Of a stretch of DNA of 64,000 nt, positions 44,215 through 53,827 are shown one piece after another. Every line of letters begins with the position of its first letter. Positions within the stretch are counted from its first letter, which is position 1. The notes beneath the pieces were generated by a model. The model was not told the DNA's origin. It saw nothing but the letters and a program-made list of their open reading frames with translations, and did not search any database. A program made the position numbers and the translations under genes. The stretch is from Halosegnis rubeus (GTDB taxonomy: Archaea; Halobacteriota; Halobacteria; Halobacteriales; Haloarculaceae), in contig NZ_QJOW01000004.1 in NCBI RefSeq assembly GCF_009184545.1, forward strand, positions 186,001-250,000. Reading direction: 5' to 3'.

Positions 44215-44730
44215 CTACTCTCCCCGTCGGACGACCGCGGTGAGTTGAGATTTCGGAAGCCACTCGTCAGCGAGATACGGGGCATCGTCCCGTTTCTCGA
44301 ATCGCTGATACTCCTCCTGTAGCATATCACGCAATCGCTCTCGGCGGTCGCTGTCGACTGCGGCGTTTTCCACGCCGTGTTCGAGTGAGCGTATCTTGTG
44401 TGCAATCTGCACGAGATGACGACCCGGCGAAGAGTCCTTGAACAGAACTGCGTCCTCGGTTTCCCGGGAGATAGACCCAACAAATGTGGTGGCCAAGCGT
44501 ACCTGCACATCGTCGGTTTTCTCGTTGACGAGCCATTCCGGAAGCTGGATAAATACGTCATCTTCGTTTAGGAGGCCCAACAGTTCCCACAGTCGATGCG
44601 TATCTCGCTCGCTGATGAGACCTCGCTGTCGTGCCGTCTCCAGAGTCACCTCGTGGTCTGTGAGCGTCTCTGAGTGCCACCTGCGAGCGAATGTCTCGTA
44701 GTCAGCGTACGTTCTGATAGCGTCAACCAC
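44215..44730 (-). CDS. Hypothetical protein
   Basis: About 171 residues, soluble and mainly helical, without a recognised domain. Segments such as TYADYETFARRWHSETL, VFIQLPEWLVNE and LVQIAHKIRSLEHG are protein-like. A GTG at 44730 is chosen as start; the frame runs open to a GTG at 44796. It is divergent from the SLC13 permease. Function unknown. Confidence 0.55.
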   Translation of the reverse strand: MVDAIRTYADYETFARRWHSETLTDHEVTLETARQRGLISERDTHRLWELLGLLNEDDVFIQLPEWLVNEKTDDVQVRLATTFVGSISRETEDAVLFKDSSPGRHLVQIAHKIRSLEHGVENAAVDSDRRERLRDMLQEEYQRFEKRDDAPYLADEWLPKSQLTAVVRRGE

Positions 44731-44944
44731 TCTCAAACAGGGAGGAGCGCGAGACGGAGAAACCTTCTGCCTCTTGAACCGTGTGTACTCCGGCACCGAG
44801 CAGCGCTATCTGATCGGACGCCACAACTGGACCACCGGTCGTCTGGCTGGTCGGGATACCAGACCTTTTCCCGCGCAACCGCCTCCACACAGTGTGTCTT
44901 TCTTCTTATCTCCGTTGGCGACCCAAGGGCTGGCTTCGACACCG

Positions 44945-46765
44945 GTGACTGCGGAGATGCTCGTCGTCTTTGCTCTCATTCTCCTGGCTCTCGTGCTCTT
45001 TGCGACCGAACGGTTCCCGATTGACGTCACCGCTATCCTGATCATGGTGCTGTTGATGGTACTCGAACCGTGGACGCAGATATCGCCGCAAGAGGGGATC
45101 TCTGGGTTCGCGAACCCGGCAACCATCACGGTCCTGGCGATGCTCATCCTGAGTACGGGAATCAACCGAACCGGCATCGTCCAGTTGCTCGGCCGGAAGA
45201 TGGCTGCGTTTGCCGGGACCGACCGCCGAAAGCAACTCGCCGCCACGGTTGGGGTGACCGGTCCGGTCTCGGGGTTCATCAACAACACGCCGGTCGTCGC
45301 GATACTGGTTCCCGTGATCGCTGATCTCGCACACGAGGGGAAAACGTCACCGTCGAAGCTGCTGATGCCGCTGTCGTTCGCCTCGATGCTCGGCGGAACG
45401 CTCACGCTCATCGGGACGTCGACGAATATCCTCGCAAGCGACATCGCAGCCCAGCTCGGCGCAGCGTCGCCGGAACTCGGATTGACGGCGTTCGGGATGT
45501 TCGAGTTCACCAAACTCGGCGTCGTTGTCTTCGCCATCGGCTCTCTCTATCTCATGACGATCGGCGTCCGACTCATTCCCGAACGGATTCCGGCTAACGA
45601 GGACCTCGTCGAGGAGTATGCTCTCCAGGAGTATCTCGCAGACGTGATCGTCCCGGCGAACTCGCCGCTGGTCGGTCAGACCGTCCAGGAGGCGCTCGGG
45701 GACGAAGACCTCGACATCGATGTGTTACAGCTGATTCGAAACGGCGAGCAGTTCGACGAACCGCTGGCTCGAAAAGAGATAGATGTCAACGACACGCTCC
45801 GGCTCAGGACGAACCGAGAGACGCTCGAGTACATCATGGATGCGGAAGGGCTCACACTCTCGGGCGGTCCGCGAACCGAGGACGAACTGCATCCCGAAGA
45901 GGAACAACCGGTCCTCGTCGAAGTCGTCATCCCATCGGGGTCTTTTCTCATCGGCGAGACCCTGACGAGTTCGTCGTTCCGACAGCGCTACGACGCGAAC
46001 GTGCTTGCGTTTCGCACCCGGGGAGATGTCGTCCGAGACCGGTTCGAAGACATCCACATTCGCGTCGGCGACACTCTCCTCGTGCAGTCACCGCCCGACA
46101 GCCTCACCCGCCTCGTCGAGAACGAGGATTTCATCGTCGCTCACGAGTTCGACGAGGTGACCTACCGGAGCGAGAAGATTCCGTTCGCGGTCGGCATTAT
46201 CGCCGGCGTAGTCGCACTGCCGGCGTTGAATATCCTCCCGATTGTCGTCTCAGCCCTCGCCGGCGTCGTGGCGATGATCTTCACTGGCGTTCTCAAGCCG
46301 ACTGAGCTCTACTCTTCGGTCGAGTGGAACGTGATATTCCTCCTCGCCGGCGTCATTCCGCTCGGCATTGCCTTACAACAGACGGGCGCTGCGGCGCTGC
46401 TCGGAGACGCCGTCGCTGCGACGTCGGTGTTTCTGCCACCAATCGGCGTCCTGTGGGTCTTCTATCTCGCGACCGGCTTGTTGACGAGTGTCATCAGCAA
46501 CAACGCCAGCGTTGTGTTGATGATTCCAGTGGCCGCCAACGCCGCCCAGTCAATCGGGGCGAACGCGTTCGCGTTCGTTCTGGCAGTCACGTTTGCAGCC
46601 TCGACGGCGTTCATGACGCCGGTCGGCTACCAGACGAACCTCTTCGTCTACGGTCCCGGCGGATACACGTTCTCTGATTTCATCCGGGTCGGGGCACCGC
46701 TGCAGTTTCTCCTCTCGATCGTGACCGTCCTCGGAATCGCGTTTTTCTGGGGCATTCGCGCCTGA
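44945..46765 (+). CDS. SLC13/DASS-type permease with TrkA-C domains
   Basis: A 606-residue anion/dicarboxylate transporter. N-terminal helices (about 1-205) include the VSGFINNTPVVAI hairpin signature (Ser-Asn-Asn type); two TrkA-C domains follow (about 215-300 and 315-405: IPSGSFLIGETL), and a second membrane half (about 415-605) with LTSVISNNASVVLMIPVA, the symmetric SNN motif. It should be Na+-coupled uptake of sulfate, phosphate or dicarboxylates. Start is a GTG at 44945, with ATG at 44957 possible; the long upstream open frame is non-conserved in style. A frameshifted C-terminal remnant of a paralogue lies at 31533-31701. Confidence 0.88.
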   Translation: MTAEMLVVFALILLALVLFATERFPIDVTAILIMVLLMVLEPWTQISPQEGISGFANPATITVLAMLILSTGINRTGIVQLLGRKMAAFAGTDRRKQLAATVGVTGPVSGFINNTPVVAILVPVIADLAHEGKTSPSKLLMPLSFASMLGGTLTLIGTSTNILASDIAAQLGAASPELGLTAFGMFEFTKLGVVVFAIGSLYLMTIGVRLIPERIPANEDLVEEYALQEYLADVIVPANSPLVGQTVQEALGDEDLDIDVLQLIRNGEQFDEPLARKEIDVNDTLRLRTNRETLEYIMDAEGLTLSGGPRTEDELHPEEEQPVLVEVVIPSGSFLIGETLTSSSFRQRYDANVLAFRTRGDVVRDRFEDIHIRVGDTLLVQSPPDSLTRLVENEDFIVAHEFDEVTYRSEKIPFAVGIIAGVVALPALNILPIVVSALAGVVAMIFTGVLKPTELYSSVEWNVIFLLAGVIPLGIALQQTGAAALLGDAVAATSVFLPPIGVLWVFYLATGLLTSVISNNASVVLMIPVAANAAQSIGANAFAFVLAVTFAASTAFMTPVGYQTNLFVYGPGGYTFSDFIRVGAPLQFLLSIVTVLGIAFFWGIRA

Positions 46766-46881
46766 GGGAATCGCTCCCGGAATCGTGTGCTCCCGTCTCC
46801 CGGCGGGAGGTGCCGTACGAACTCGACGAGGATATCGAATGCAATCTCACCCGTGCCGAATCCTCCCAGAGACGAGACGAC

Positions 46882-48567
46882 TCACTCGGTCGCGGGAAGT
46901 AGCTCCACGCCACCGATTTCGATCCGAACTCCCTCACTGTACGTCGGGTCGATATCGACCGTCCATCCGTGACTGCTCGCAATTGCCCGCTTCGTCGGAA
47001 ACAGCATTCCGGTCTGGGCAGACGGCTTCGCCTCGCCGTACGCGAACACATCTTCTATGTCGTCTGCCGGTATCGGCTCCCCGTCTGTCGTAACGGTAAG
47101 GACGGACTCGCCAGATTCGACGGCCAGTTCGGACGCGCCGTTGAGATCAGCGAAGCGGACGACGGTGGAGAGCAACTCGAGCAGCAGCGACCGATCTGCC
47201 CGGAGCGAGACGCCCTCGCAGTTGCGGAGCGACAACTCGTCCGGACCGACGTCGGTGAATGCGTCTGCAGCTACCGAATCAAGCGTGCATTCTTCAGTCT
47301 CATCAATCGTCTGTCCGCGGCGGGCCAACCGTGCTAAGTCGGTCACGATGTGTTCCATCCGCTCGTGAGTCTCTTTGATGGTCTCGACTGCCTCATCGTT
47401 GCCAATCCCCTGTTCCGGTCGCTCCTCGGCGATCATCTCGAAGTACCCCATCGCGATCGTCAGTGTATTCCGTAGCTCGTGGGTAATCGCGTCAGCGAAA
47501 GCGTCGAGCTGCTCGTTTTGCCGGTCGAGTTGCTCGTTCTGGCGCTTGAGCTGTTGGCGCTGTCGTTCCAAATCTGTCACGTCTGCACACACCACGGCCT
47601 GTCCGACGACCATGTCGACCTGGGTCAGCGGCGTCTTGGTGACGTAGAGATACCGCTCCGTGTCGGCACCGGACTCTCCGACGGTAATGATCTCACCGCC
47701 TTCCTCAGCCGCACACGCCAGCGACGGCACGGCAGCAGAAAGCGGTGTACCCTCACAGCTTTGCAACGTTGGAAATATCGCGAGCGCACGCCGGTTGTAG
47801 TCCCGGACGTGGCCGCTATCGTCGGTGACGACGATGGCTTCGTCGATTCCGTCGATGATCTGTGTTCGCCAGAACCGCGGGATGGCAGTGAACTGTTCGT
47901 TGACGAAATACAGCACACCGACAGCGAACACCGCGACCCCGAGCGGTTCGTAGTGAATCGTAATCAGGCCGCCAGTGTCCAAAAGCGTAAGCAGATAAAA
48001 GATAATCGGCAAGGCGGTGGTCGCCACGAGCACCCCGAGCACCCGAGCGTCCGATTTTGAGCTGCTGAGCATCTCGTACAGGAGATAAAACCCGATCGCA
48101 GCCAGTGCATACGACAGGCCAGTGACGATCCAGTGAATCGTCCCGAGTTCGATCACCACGTGTGCAAACGGCCGCGTTGTCGTTGTGGTGGTGAAGTAGA
48201 ACTCGTGGAGCGGGTTGGTGATCTTGATACTGATAATCCCGAGGTAGAGTCCGAGCGCAGTGCGGCGAATCCACGGGCGGCGGTGGTGGTCGTGGCCGGT
48301 GTAGGCAGAACAGAAGTACAGCCACGCCCCGATGGTTGCGAGACCAACGACGAGACCGGCAACGTAAAACGTGATCTGCACTCCCGGCGAGACGGGGAGC
48401 AGACGGCCGACGTGGGTCACCCCCCAGAGTCCGCTCAATCCCAGCAACGCCCCGAGTCCCCGTCGTGTATCCGGATCAGTGACTCGGGACACCCGGCGGA
48501 GGCTGAAGAAACAGGCTATGGCAGCGAGGGTGAACCCCGCCACGTATGCCACCCGGACGACGGACAT
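46882..48567 (-). CDS. 7TM PAS histidine kinase with degenerate ATP-binding domain
   Basis: A 561-residue protein. Residues 1-225 are seven hydrophobic helices of the histidine-kinase N-terminal 7TM type, a PAS domain follows (about 235-335), then a glutamine-rich coiled coil (QNEQLDRQNEQLD) and HisKA with His363 in AITHELRNTLT. The catalytic domain is abnormal: the N box reads LLSTVVRFADL where an Asn-Ala-x-x-His is expected, and G1 reads DGEPIP and G2 lacks the Gly-x-Gly. It probably does not bind ATP well. It is convergent with the permease, about 115 bases from its end. Confidence 0.85.
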   Translation of the reverse strand: MSVVRVAYVAGFTLAAIACFFSLRRVSRVTDPDTRRGLGALLGLSGLWGVTHVGRLLPVSPGVQITFYVAGLVVGLATIGAWLYFCSAYTGHDHHRRPWIRRTALGLYLGIISIKITNPLHEFYFTTTTTTRPFAHVVIELGTIHWIVTGLSYALAAIGFYLLYEMLSSSKSDARVLGVLVATTALPIIFYLLTLLDTGGLITIHYEPLGVAVFAVGVLYFVNEQFTAIPRFWRTQIIDGIDEAIVVTDDSGHVRDYNRRALAIFPTLQSCEGTPLSAAVPSLACAAEEGGEIITVGESGADTERYLYVTKTPLTQVDMVVGQAVVCADVTDLERQRQQLKRQNEQLDRQNEQLDAFADAITHELRNTLTIAMGYFEMIAEERPEQGIGNDEAVETIKETHERMEHIVTDLARLARRGQTIDETEECTLDSVAADAFTDVGPDELSLRNCEGVSLRADRSLLLELLSTVVRFADLNGASELAVESGESVLTVTTDGEPIPADDIEDVFAYGEAKPSAQTGMLFPTKRAIASSHGWTVDIDPTYSEGVRIEIGGVELLPATE

Positions 48568-48768
48568 GAATGATACTACTCCGCATGATAAAAATAACTA
48601 CGCGTATATACGCTCCGATACCACTTCTGTGCGGGGGTTTGCAAGTGACAGTGTGTATGAAGCGTTGAATCGTGGCGACAGCTGCGGCCCGTGACACCGG
48701 CAATCTGCTCTCAGCGTATCGGTGGTATCTCTGAAGCTTTGCGTCGTACCGGGGAGCTGTCCGTAGCG

Positions 48769-48891
48769 TCACTGTTTCGAACCACAGTTTGGACAGAAAT
48801 CGACACTGCCGTGCGCGGAAAGGTCGGCGTCGCAACTGGAACAGCGGTCGTAGATATTCGTCGTTGCTTGGAAAGCTCCAGTATAGATAGC
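48769..48891 (-). pseudogene. Zinc-ribbon tail remnant
   Basis: A 40-codon stretch without ATG/GTG start reads CSSCDADLSAHG and FCPNCGSKQ-stop, a complete C-terminal zinc ribbon of the kind seen at the ends of haloarchaeal membrane or regulatory proteins. The body of the gene is missing. Confidence 0.55.
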
Positions 48892-49147
48892 CTACGCTGC
48901 CGTTTTGATACTTAGATGGAGTCTCAAACCGGGAGAATGAGCGGGGGTTTTATCAATAAGGGCGGCATAATTTATGTAGACCGCGCGCTGACGCGGCCAC
49001 TGGCTTGTGCTCGCGGCCGTTAACGAGTCCGCAAGGAGAGAGCCGCGGGACAGTCACCATCTGTCCTGCTTCAAGAGTACGGTTGCGTGCCGTGCTCAAA
49101 AATCCTTGCTCTGGCTCGGTGTCTGACGCGCTGGTTGACAAACTAAC
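48892..49147 (+). promoter_or_regulatory. Promoter and long GC-rich leader of the pilin pair
   Basis: A TATA-like CATAATTTAT at about 48967-48976 predicts a start near 49000, about 150 bases before the pilin ATG. The leader holds inverted GC-rich segments (GCGGCC near 48993 and CGCGGCCG near 49013). This is unusual in a genome with mostly leaderless promoters. RNA structure is inferred. Confidence 0.4.
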
Positions 49148-49540
49148 ATGCAAATCAAACATCTGTTCGACGACGACTCGGCAGTATCACCCGTTATTGG
49201 AGTGATACTAATGGTGGCGATCACTGTCATTCTGGCAGCCGTCATCGGCACGTTCGTCCTCGGCTTGGGCGATAACGTCGAGAGTACACCGACTGCATAG
49301 TTCGATATCGACTTCAATGACGAGCAAATCACCCACGAGGGTGGTGACGCTATTCCGGCCGACCAGCTTGAGGTTGTTGTTGGTGGTAGTCCCAGTGACT
49401 GGGATGGCAGCGACGATGTCACTGCTGGTGATACGCACTCACTCTCCAGCGGCCTCAGCTCGCCTACAGAAGTCCGTGTCGTGTGGACCTCACAGAGCGG
49501 TGGATCATCGCAAACTCTCGCCAGTGCGGAAGCACCATAA
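49148..49540 (+). pseudogene. Type IV pilin interrupted by an amber codon
   Basis: [19 protein letters not shown] begins a PibD-processed pilin with hydrophobic helix [20 protein letters not shown], but residue 51 is TAG at 49298-49300. The frame then continues open for 79 codons, FDIDFNDEQITHEGG to SQTLASAEAP, ending at TAA 49538. The intact pilin 9 bases downstream has CAG (Gln) at the equivalent codon, so a single C-to-T change explains the stop. The truncated product would be a 50-residue secreted membrane stub. Confidence 0.85.
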
Positions 49541-49549
49541 CATAATCCA

Positions 49550-49960
49550 ATGAACATCAAACAACTATTCAACGACGATTCGGCCGTCTCACCCGTCATC
49601 GGCGTGATTCTGATGGTTGCCATCACGGTGATTCTGGCAGCTGTCATCGGCACGTTTGTCCTCGGACTCGGCGATAACGTCCAGAGTACACCGACGACAC
49701 AGTTCAGCTTCGACTACACGAGTAATGGTAATGATGTGACCATCACGCATGACGGTGGTGACTCTATTAACCCGGCACGACTCAGCGTGAATGGCGTAGA
49801 TACTACTGTCGCTTGGAGTACTGGGAGTGACAGTAGTGTTAGTGCGGGCGAATCGACGAACACATTGACCATTTCGAGCAGTGCCAATGAAGTCCGTGTT
49901 ATCTGGACAGCAGAAGGCGGTGGCTCGTCCCAGACACTCGCGTCGAGCGAAGTCCCATAA
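49550..49960 (+). CDS. Type IV pilin (PilA-like)
   Basis: A 136-residue pilin: short charged leader (MNIKQLFNDDSA), cleavage context SAVSPVIGV, then the hydrophobic assembly helix (about 16-38) and a small Thr/Ser/Asp-rich beta domain ending SQTLASSEVP. PibD processes it and it assembles into adhesion pili outside the cell. It is a tandem duplicate of the amber-interrupted pilin. No assembly ATPase or PilC genes are adjacent, so it relies on machinery elsewhere. Confidence 0.9.
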   Translation: MNIKQLFNDDSAVSPVIGVILMVAITVILAAVIGTFVLGLGDNVQSTPTTQFSFDYTSNGNDVTITHDGGDSINPARLSVNGVDTTVAWSTGSDSSVSAGESTNTLTISSSANEVRVIWTAEGGGSSQTLASSEVP

Positions 49961-50394
49961 CACGGCACCGCAGTCCGTGATTGCTGTTTTTTATCGCAAC
50001 ACTCGATAGCCACGGCGCTGTTGACACTACTATGCTCCCCAGCCCTCTCGACGAGTCACCGACACTGCCGGTGCTCGACGGATAGGTCACGGGGCGACAC
50101 ACAACGTGCGTCTCGCCCCCGCTGCGTCGGTTGACACAACATTGAACCCGCGGTAGGGGTCTGTTCAGCCCCGCGCGGCATTCGTAATTCGGTACTCCAG
50201 TTGATAAGTATAGTGGGCTAACGCTCTCTGGGCACTCTCGAGAGTCCGCTTCCGCACAATGGGCAAGGTAACTCTCCGGATTTGATTCTGAGCCACCTAC
50301 AGCTCGCTTGAGGGGCAACTATCGGCCCCGAAAGAAACTCGGACACAGCAAGCGCCCCGTTGCCGTCTCTCGGTTAATCACAACTCGTAGTAGT
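49961..50394. other. Intergenic region
   Basis: About 430 bases with no supported gene. A plus-strand T-run GTTTTTTATCG at about 49985-49995 after the pilin could terminate transcription. Low similarity to any gene end was noticed before the VirD4 fragment. Confidence 0.4.
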
Positions 50395-51222
50395 ATGAAA
50401 AGTGATCGCTTCGGGAACGAGGGCGTCCACCAGCTCCTCGACAGTGACGAGCACAAGGATCTACGCGGGGCAATCAGCGCTATCAACCCGGACGCATCGA
50501 AGCAATCGGTCGGAGTGTACTCGACGCTCCAACCGATTGTCCGGGAGGTGCTCACGGGAGATTTCGCAACAGCGGACGGCGAGTTTTCGATCCGGGAGTA
50601 CATCGAAAACCCAAATAATCGATTACTGTTGCTCGATTATCCGATTGAGGAGGGTGATCGAATGGGCCCCATCTACAAGTTCTTCATTGACCGAGCCAGC
50701 CAACTCATGATCGCCGACCCCGACCGAGGCGGGTACTTCGTCCTCGACGAGTTTGCTCGTGTCCCACAGTTGGAGGTGCTCGATACACTCGTGGCCACGG
50801 GACGAGCCCAACAGACCCAAGCCATCCTGGGGGTCCAGAGCCTCTCACAGCTCGCCCGGAAGTACGGCGACGCGACGGTCGATTCGATTCTGAGTGGGCT
50901 CACACAGGAGATGCATCTCCGGTCGGGTGACCAGCGGACCGTCGAATACGTCCGCGACCGGCTCGGAACCAGCGACCAGGTACGGTACTCGTTTCGCGAT
51001 GAGACAACCGTGAACGGCAAGCCAGTCACGAAGACCGTCTCCAAGGAACCGATAGCTGGGAAACTACAGCGACTGGACCACGGCGAAGCGATTATCTATG
51101 CGACGCGTGGGTGGGTACACGCGAAGCTTCCCATGTGGCGGGAACTCTCCGAAGCGACACGAGAGGAGCTTGCGGGAACTCCCCACCACTCGCCCGGACG
51201 AATGGTCGGGGACGACGACTAA
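50395..51222 (+). pseudogene. C-terminal part of a VirD4/TraG-type conjugation coupling ATPase
   Basis: 275 residues that correspond to the C-terminal half of a type IV secretion coupling protein. The Walker B strand GYFVLDEFARVPQLEVLDTL lies near residues 113-132, followed by AQQTQAILGVQSLSQLARKYG (motif 3) and a C-terminal acidic end. The Walker A domain (about 200 or more residues upstream) is missing and the region before the ATG is not coding, so this is a 5'-truncated remnant of a mobile element's transfer gene. A short functional form cannot be excluded. Confidence 0.75.
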
Positions 51223-51451
51223 TAAGACCGCTCACAAGAAGTATAGCAGTGATATGTCGCCGTCGCGTGCGTATCACGCGGCCCGCGACCGCGATGGTGT
51301 GGTGACAGTTACGCGACGTTCGGCGTCGGCTTCGTAGCACGACGACGCCGGACTCACCAGCTTTCGTCTGGTGGATGGTTTTAGTAAATAGGACGAAATA
51401 CGTAGCTATGGACACATCACAATCGAGCGGTAGTCCGGCCCAGGAGTATCT

Positions 51452-52783
51452 ATGGTAAACGTCGCGCTCTCGGTGGGTCAACTCATCTTGGCGCTGTTTC
51501 TCGTAGTGCTCAACGGATTCTTCGTCGCCGCAGAGTTCGCCTTCGTTCGGATTCGGGGGACATCGGTTGACCAGCTCGTCGAGGAGGGGCGTCCGGGGTC
51601 GGGGACGCTGCAAGAGGTAATGACCAATCTCGATAACTACCTCGCCACGACGCAACTCGGCATCACCATCGCCTCGCTCGGATTGGGATGGGTCGGCGAA
51701 CCCGCCGTGGCGGCGCTCATCGAACCCGTGCTGGAATCGATTCTCCCGGCGAGTCTCATCCACCTCGTCGCTTTCGCAGTCGGCTTTAGTCTCATCACAT
51801 TCCTTCACGTCGTCTTCGGCGAACTGGCGCCAAAGACGATCGCAATCTCCCAGACCGAGCGGCTCTCGCTGTTTCTCGCCCCGCCGATGAAGCTGTTTTA
51901 CTATCTCCTCTACCCGGGAATCGTGGTCTTCAACGGGGCAGCCAACGCGTTCACGCGGTCGCTCGGTGTGCCCCCCGCTTCGGAGACGGATGAGACGCTC
52001 GGTGAGCGAGAGCTTCTCCGAGTACTAACACGGTCGGGCGAAGGAGGAGACATCGATGTCGCGGAAGTGACGATGATCGAGCGCATCTTCGATCTCGACG
52101 ACATCGTGGTGCGTGAGGTCATGGTTCCACGACCGGACGTGGTGAGCGTTCCGGCGGATGGCTCCCTCTCCGACCTCCAGTCGACCATCCTCAACGCTGG
52201 TCACACACGCTATCCCGTCCTTGCTGCCGACGACGGCGACGACGTGATCGGATTCGTTGACGTCAAGGACGTGTTACGAGCCGAGGTGGAAGGCGGGGAA
52301 GCCGAGTCAGTCGGTGACATCGCCCGCGAGATCGTTATCGTTCCCGAGACGATGACACTGAACAATCTCCTGCAACAGTTCAGGGAAGACCGACAGCAGA
52401 TGGCCGCCGTCATCGACGAGTGGGGAACACTCGAAGGGATCGCAACGGTTGAAGACGTCGTCGAGGCGCTCGTCGGAGACCTCCGAGATGAGTTCGATAT
52501 GGACGAGCGTGAACCCTCGATTCGCCGGCGCAGCGATGGGGGGTACGACATTGACGGGGGCGTCGCGCTATCAGAAATTAACGACACGATCGAGGGAGCG
52601 TTCACGAGCGAAGAGGTCGAAACGGTCGGTGGGCTGGTACTCGAGCATCTAAACCGGGTCCCAGAACGTGGCGATCGCGTTGAGGTCGCCGGGTACGTCG
52701 TTGAGGTGACGAGCGTCGACGGGAGCCGAATTTCGACGGTCAGGGTCCACAGACGCCAAGAGGATGATTCAGCGGAGGACTGA
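51452..52783 (+). CDS. CNNM/CorC-type transporter (DUF21-CBS-CorC_C)
   Basis: A 443-residue protein. The DUF21 membrane domain (about 1-190) starts ILALFLVVLNGFFVAAEFAFV and includes FGELAPKTIAIS. A CBS pair follows (about 210-330, with VREVMVPRPDVVSV and RYPVLAADDGDDVIGFVDVKD), then the CorC/HlyC C-terminal domain (about 345-430). These proteins move or sense Mg2+ or other cations. The gene is alone with 229 bases of upstream sequence. Confidence 0.9.
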   Translation: MVNVALSVGQLILALFLVVLNGFFVAAEFAFVRIRGTSVDQLVEEGRPGSGTLQEVMTNLDNYLATTQLGITIASLGLGWVGEPAVAALIEPVLESILPASLIHLVAFAVGFSLITFLHVVFGELAPKTIAISQTERLSLFLAPPMKLFYYLLYPGIVVFNGAANAFTRSLGVPPASETDETLGERELLRVLTRSGEGGDIDVAEVTMIERIFDLDDIVVREVMVPRPDVVSVPADGSLSDLQSTILNAGHTRYPVLAADDGDDVIGFVDVKDVLRAEVEGGEAESVGDIAREIVIVPETMTLNNLLQQFREDRQQMAAVIDEWGTLEGIATVEDVVEALVGDLRDEFDMDEREPSIRRRSDGGYDIDGGVALSEINDTIEGAFTSEEVETVGGLVLEHLNRVPERGDRVEVAGYVVEVTSVDGSRISTVRVHRRQEDDSAED

Positions 52784-53827
52784 TTGGAGGTCTCACCGCC
52801 GGTCGGAAGTCAAGAGGATCCCGACCTACAGGGGACGAGATTCGCGCGACGGGAATCGATAGAGCACTGAGATACGGCTTCAACAAATGTGGTCCCGTCG
52901 GTATCCCCATCCCCGACAGGAACGGCGTGAAATAGACCGGGCGTGGTGACCAGTCGGACTGTCCGGAATATCAAGCTATCAGAACAGCTGAAATAGCTCG
53001 GGTGCGGGTTAGAACAGAGGGCATGAGAGATACAATTTAGACCGTGTAAGCAGTCTGCAACGTCTTGTTGCCTTCCCAGAAGCAGTCGTCTTACGTCGAC
53101 GTACCGGACGAGGAGGCGACCGGGACGAGCGCGGCTTCTACCTCGTCCGGGTCGTAGGATTTACGCTGGCCACCATCGGCACGAGCGACCGTCGTAGACG
53201 TATCGTCTGTCGGCATTATCGGGACCATCGGCTCGATTTTATCTCGGCGCATCTACTCTATGTGAGGCTCCACAGCGTATTAAGTATAATGAACGTTCAT
53301 AATATATGCGCTGTCAACTGTCGACAGTCCCGGATTCCCTTCGGCTGTGCGGCAACAGTGCCGATAGAGCGTGGTGAAAGCTGGTTCGGCCGTGGTGAGC
53401 GTCTCCAGTCGATACTCGGGAGCGAACGTCAGCGCTCACCCTCGAGGAGTACAGCAAGGTTTTGCGGGCGATCTGCGACTCAGGACGGTTGGTAGCTCGA
53501 TACAGATTCGAACGCAGTCTTTAATCACGGCCTTGAGAGTCTGGCGCGAAGGGCTGTCAGGAAATACTTGATTTTGCTGGTCCAAACTGAAGTCACTCGG
53601 TGTACCCCGTTTCGAACCGGAATCGTCAGAAAGTGTGTCGTTCGTCTCTCGCAAACCGAACGCGTACACCGATGCTAATCAGGCGGGGTCGGTAAATAAA
53701 TGAAATAATAATGATATACATCTTTAATATTGTGCCGTAGTTGGACGGTTCACATGAGGAGTCAAATCATCTACAAAACGATTTGCCGGGCTGCTCGGTA
53801 TCGTGCAAGGAGGCGGAGGTTCTGACG
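52784..53827. other. Long intergenic region with one possible small ORF
   Basis: About 1 kb of low coding density, AT-rich from 53680 on, with a TATA-like run AATAATAATGATATACATC at about 53704-53722 that may serve the aldehyde dehydrogenase. Only the minus-strand 53-codon ORF 53091-53252 is plausible. Otherwise nothing recognised. Confidence 0.45.
53091..53252 (-). CDS. Possible small protein
   Basis: A 53-residue frame from ATG 53252: MRRDKIEPMVPIMPTDDTS..., later RKSYDPDEVEAALVPVASS. Acid-rich and protein-like, but no motif. It may be a remnant. Confidence 0.3.
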   Translation of the reverse strand: MRRDKIEPMVPIMPTDDTSTTVARADGGQRKSYDPDEVEAALVPVASSSGTST

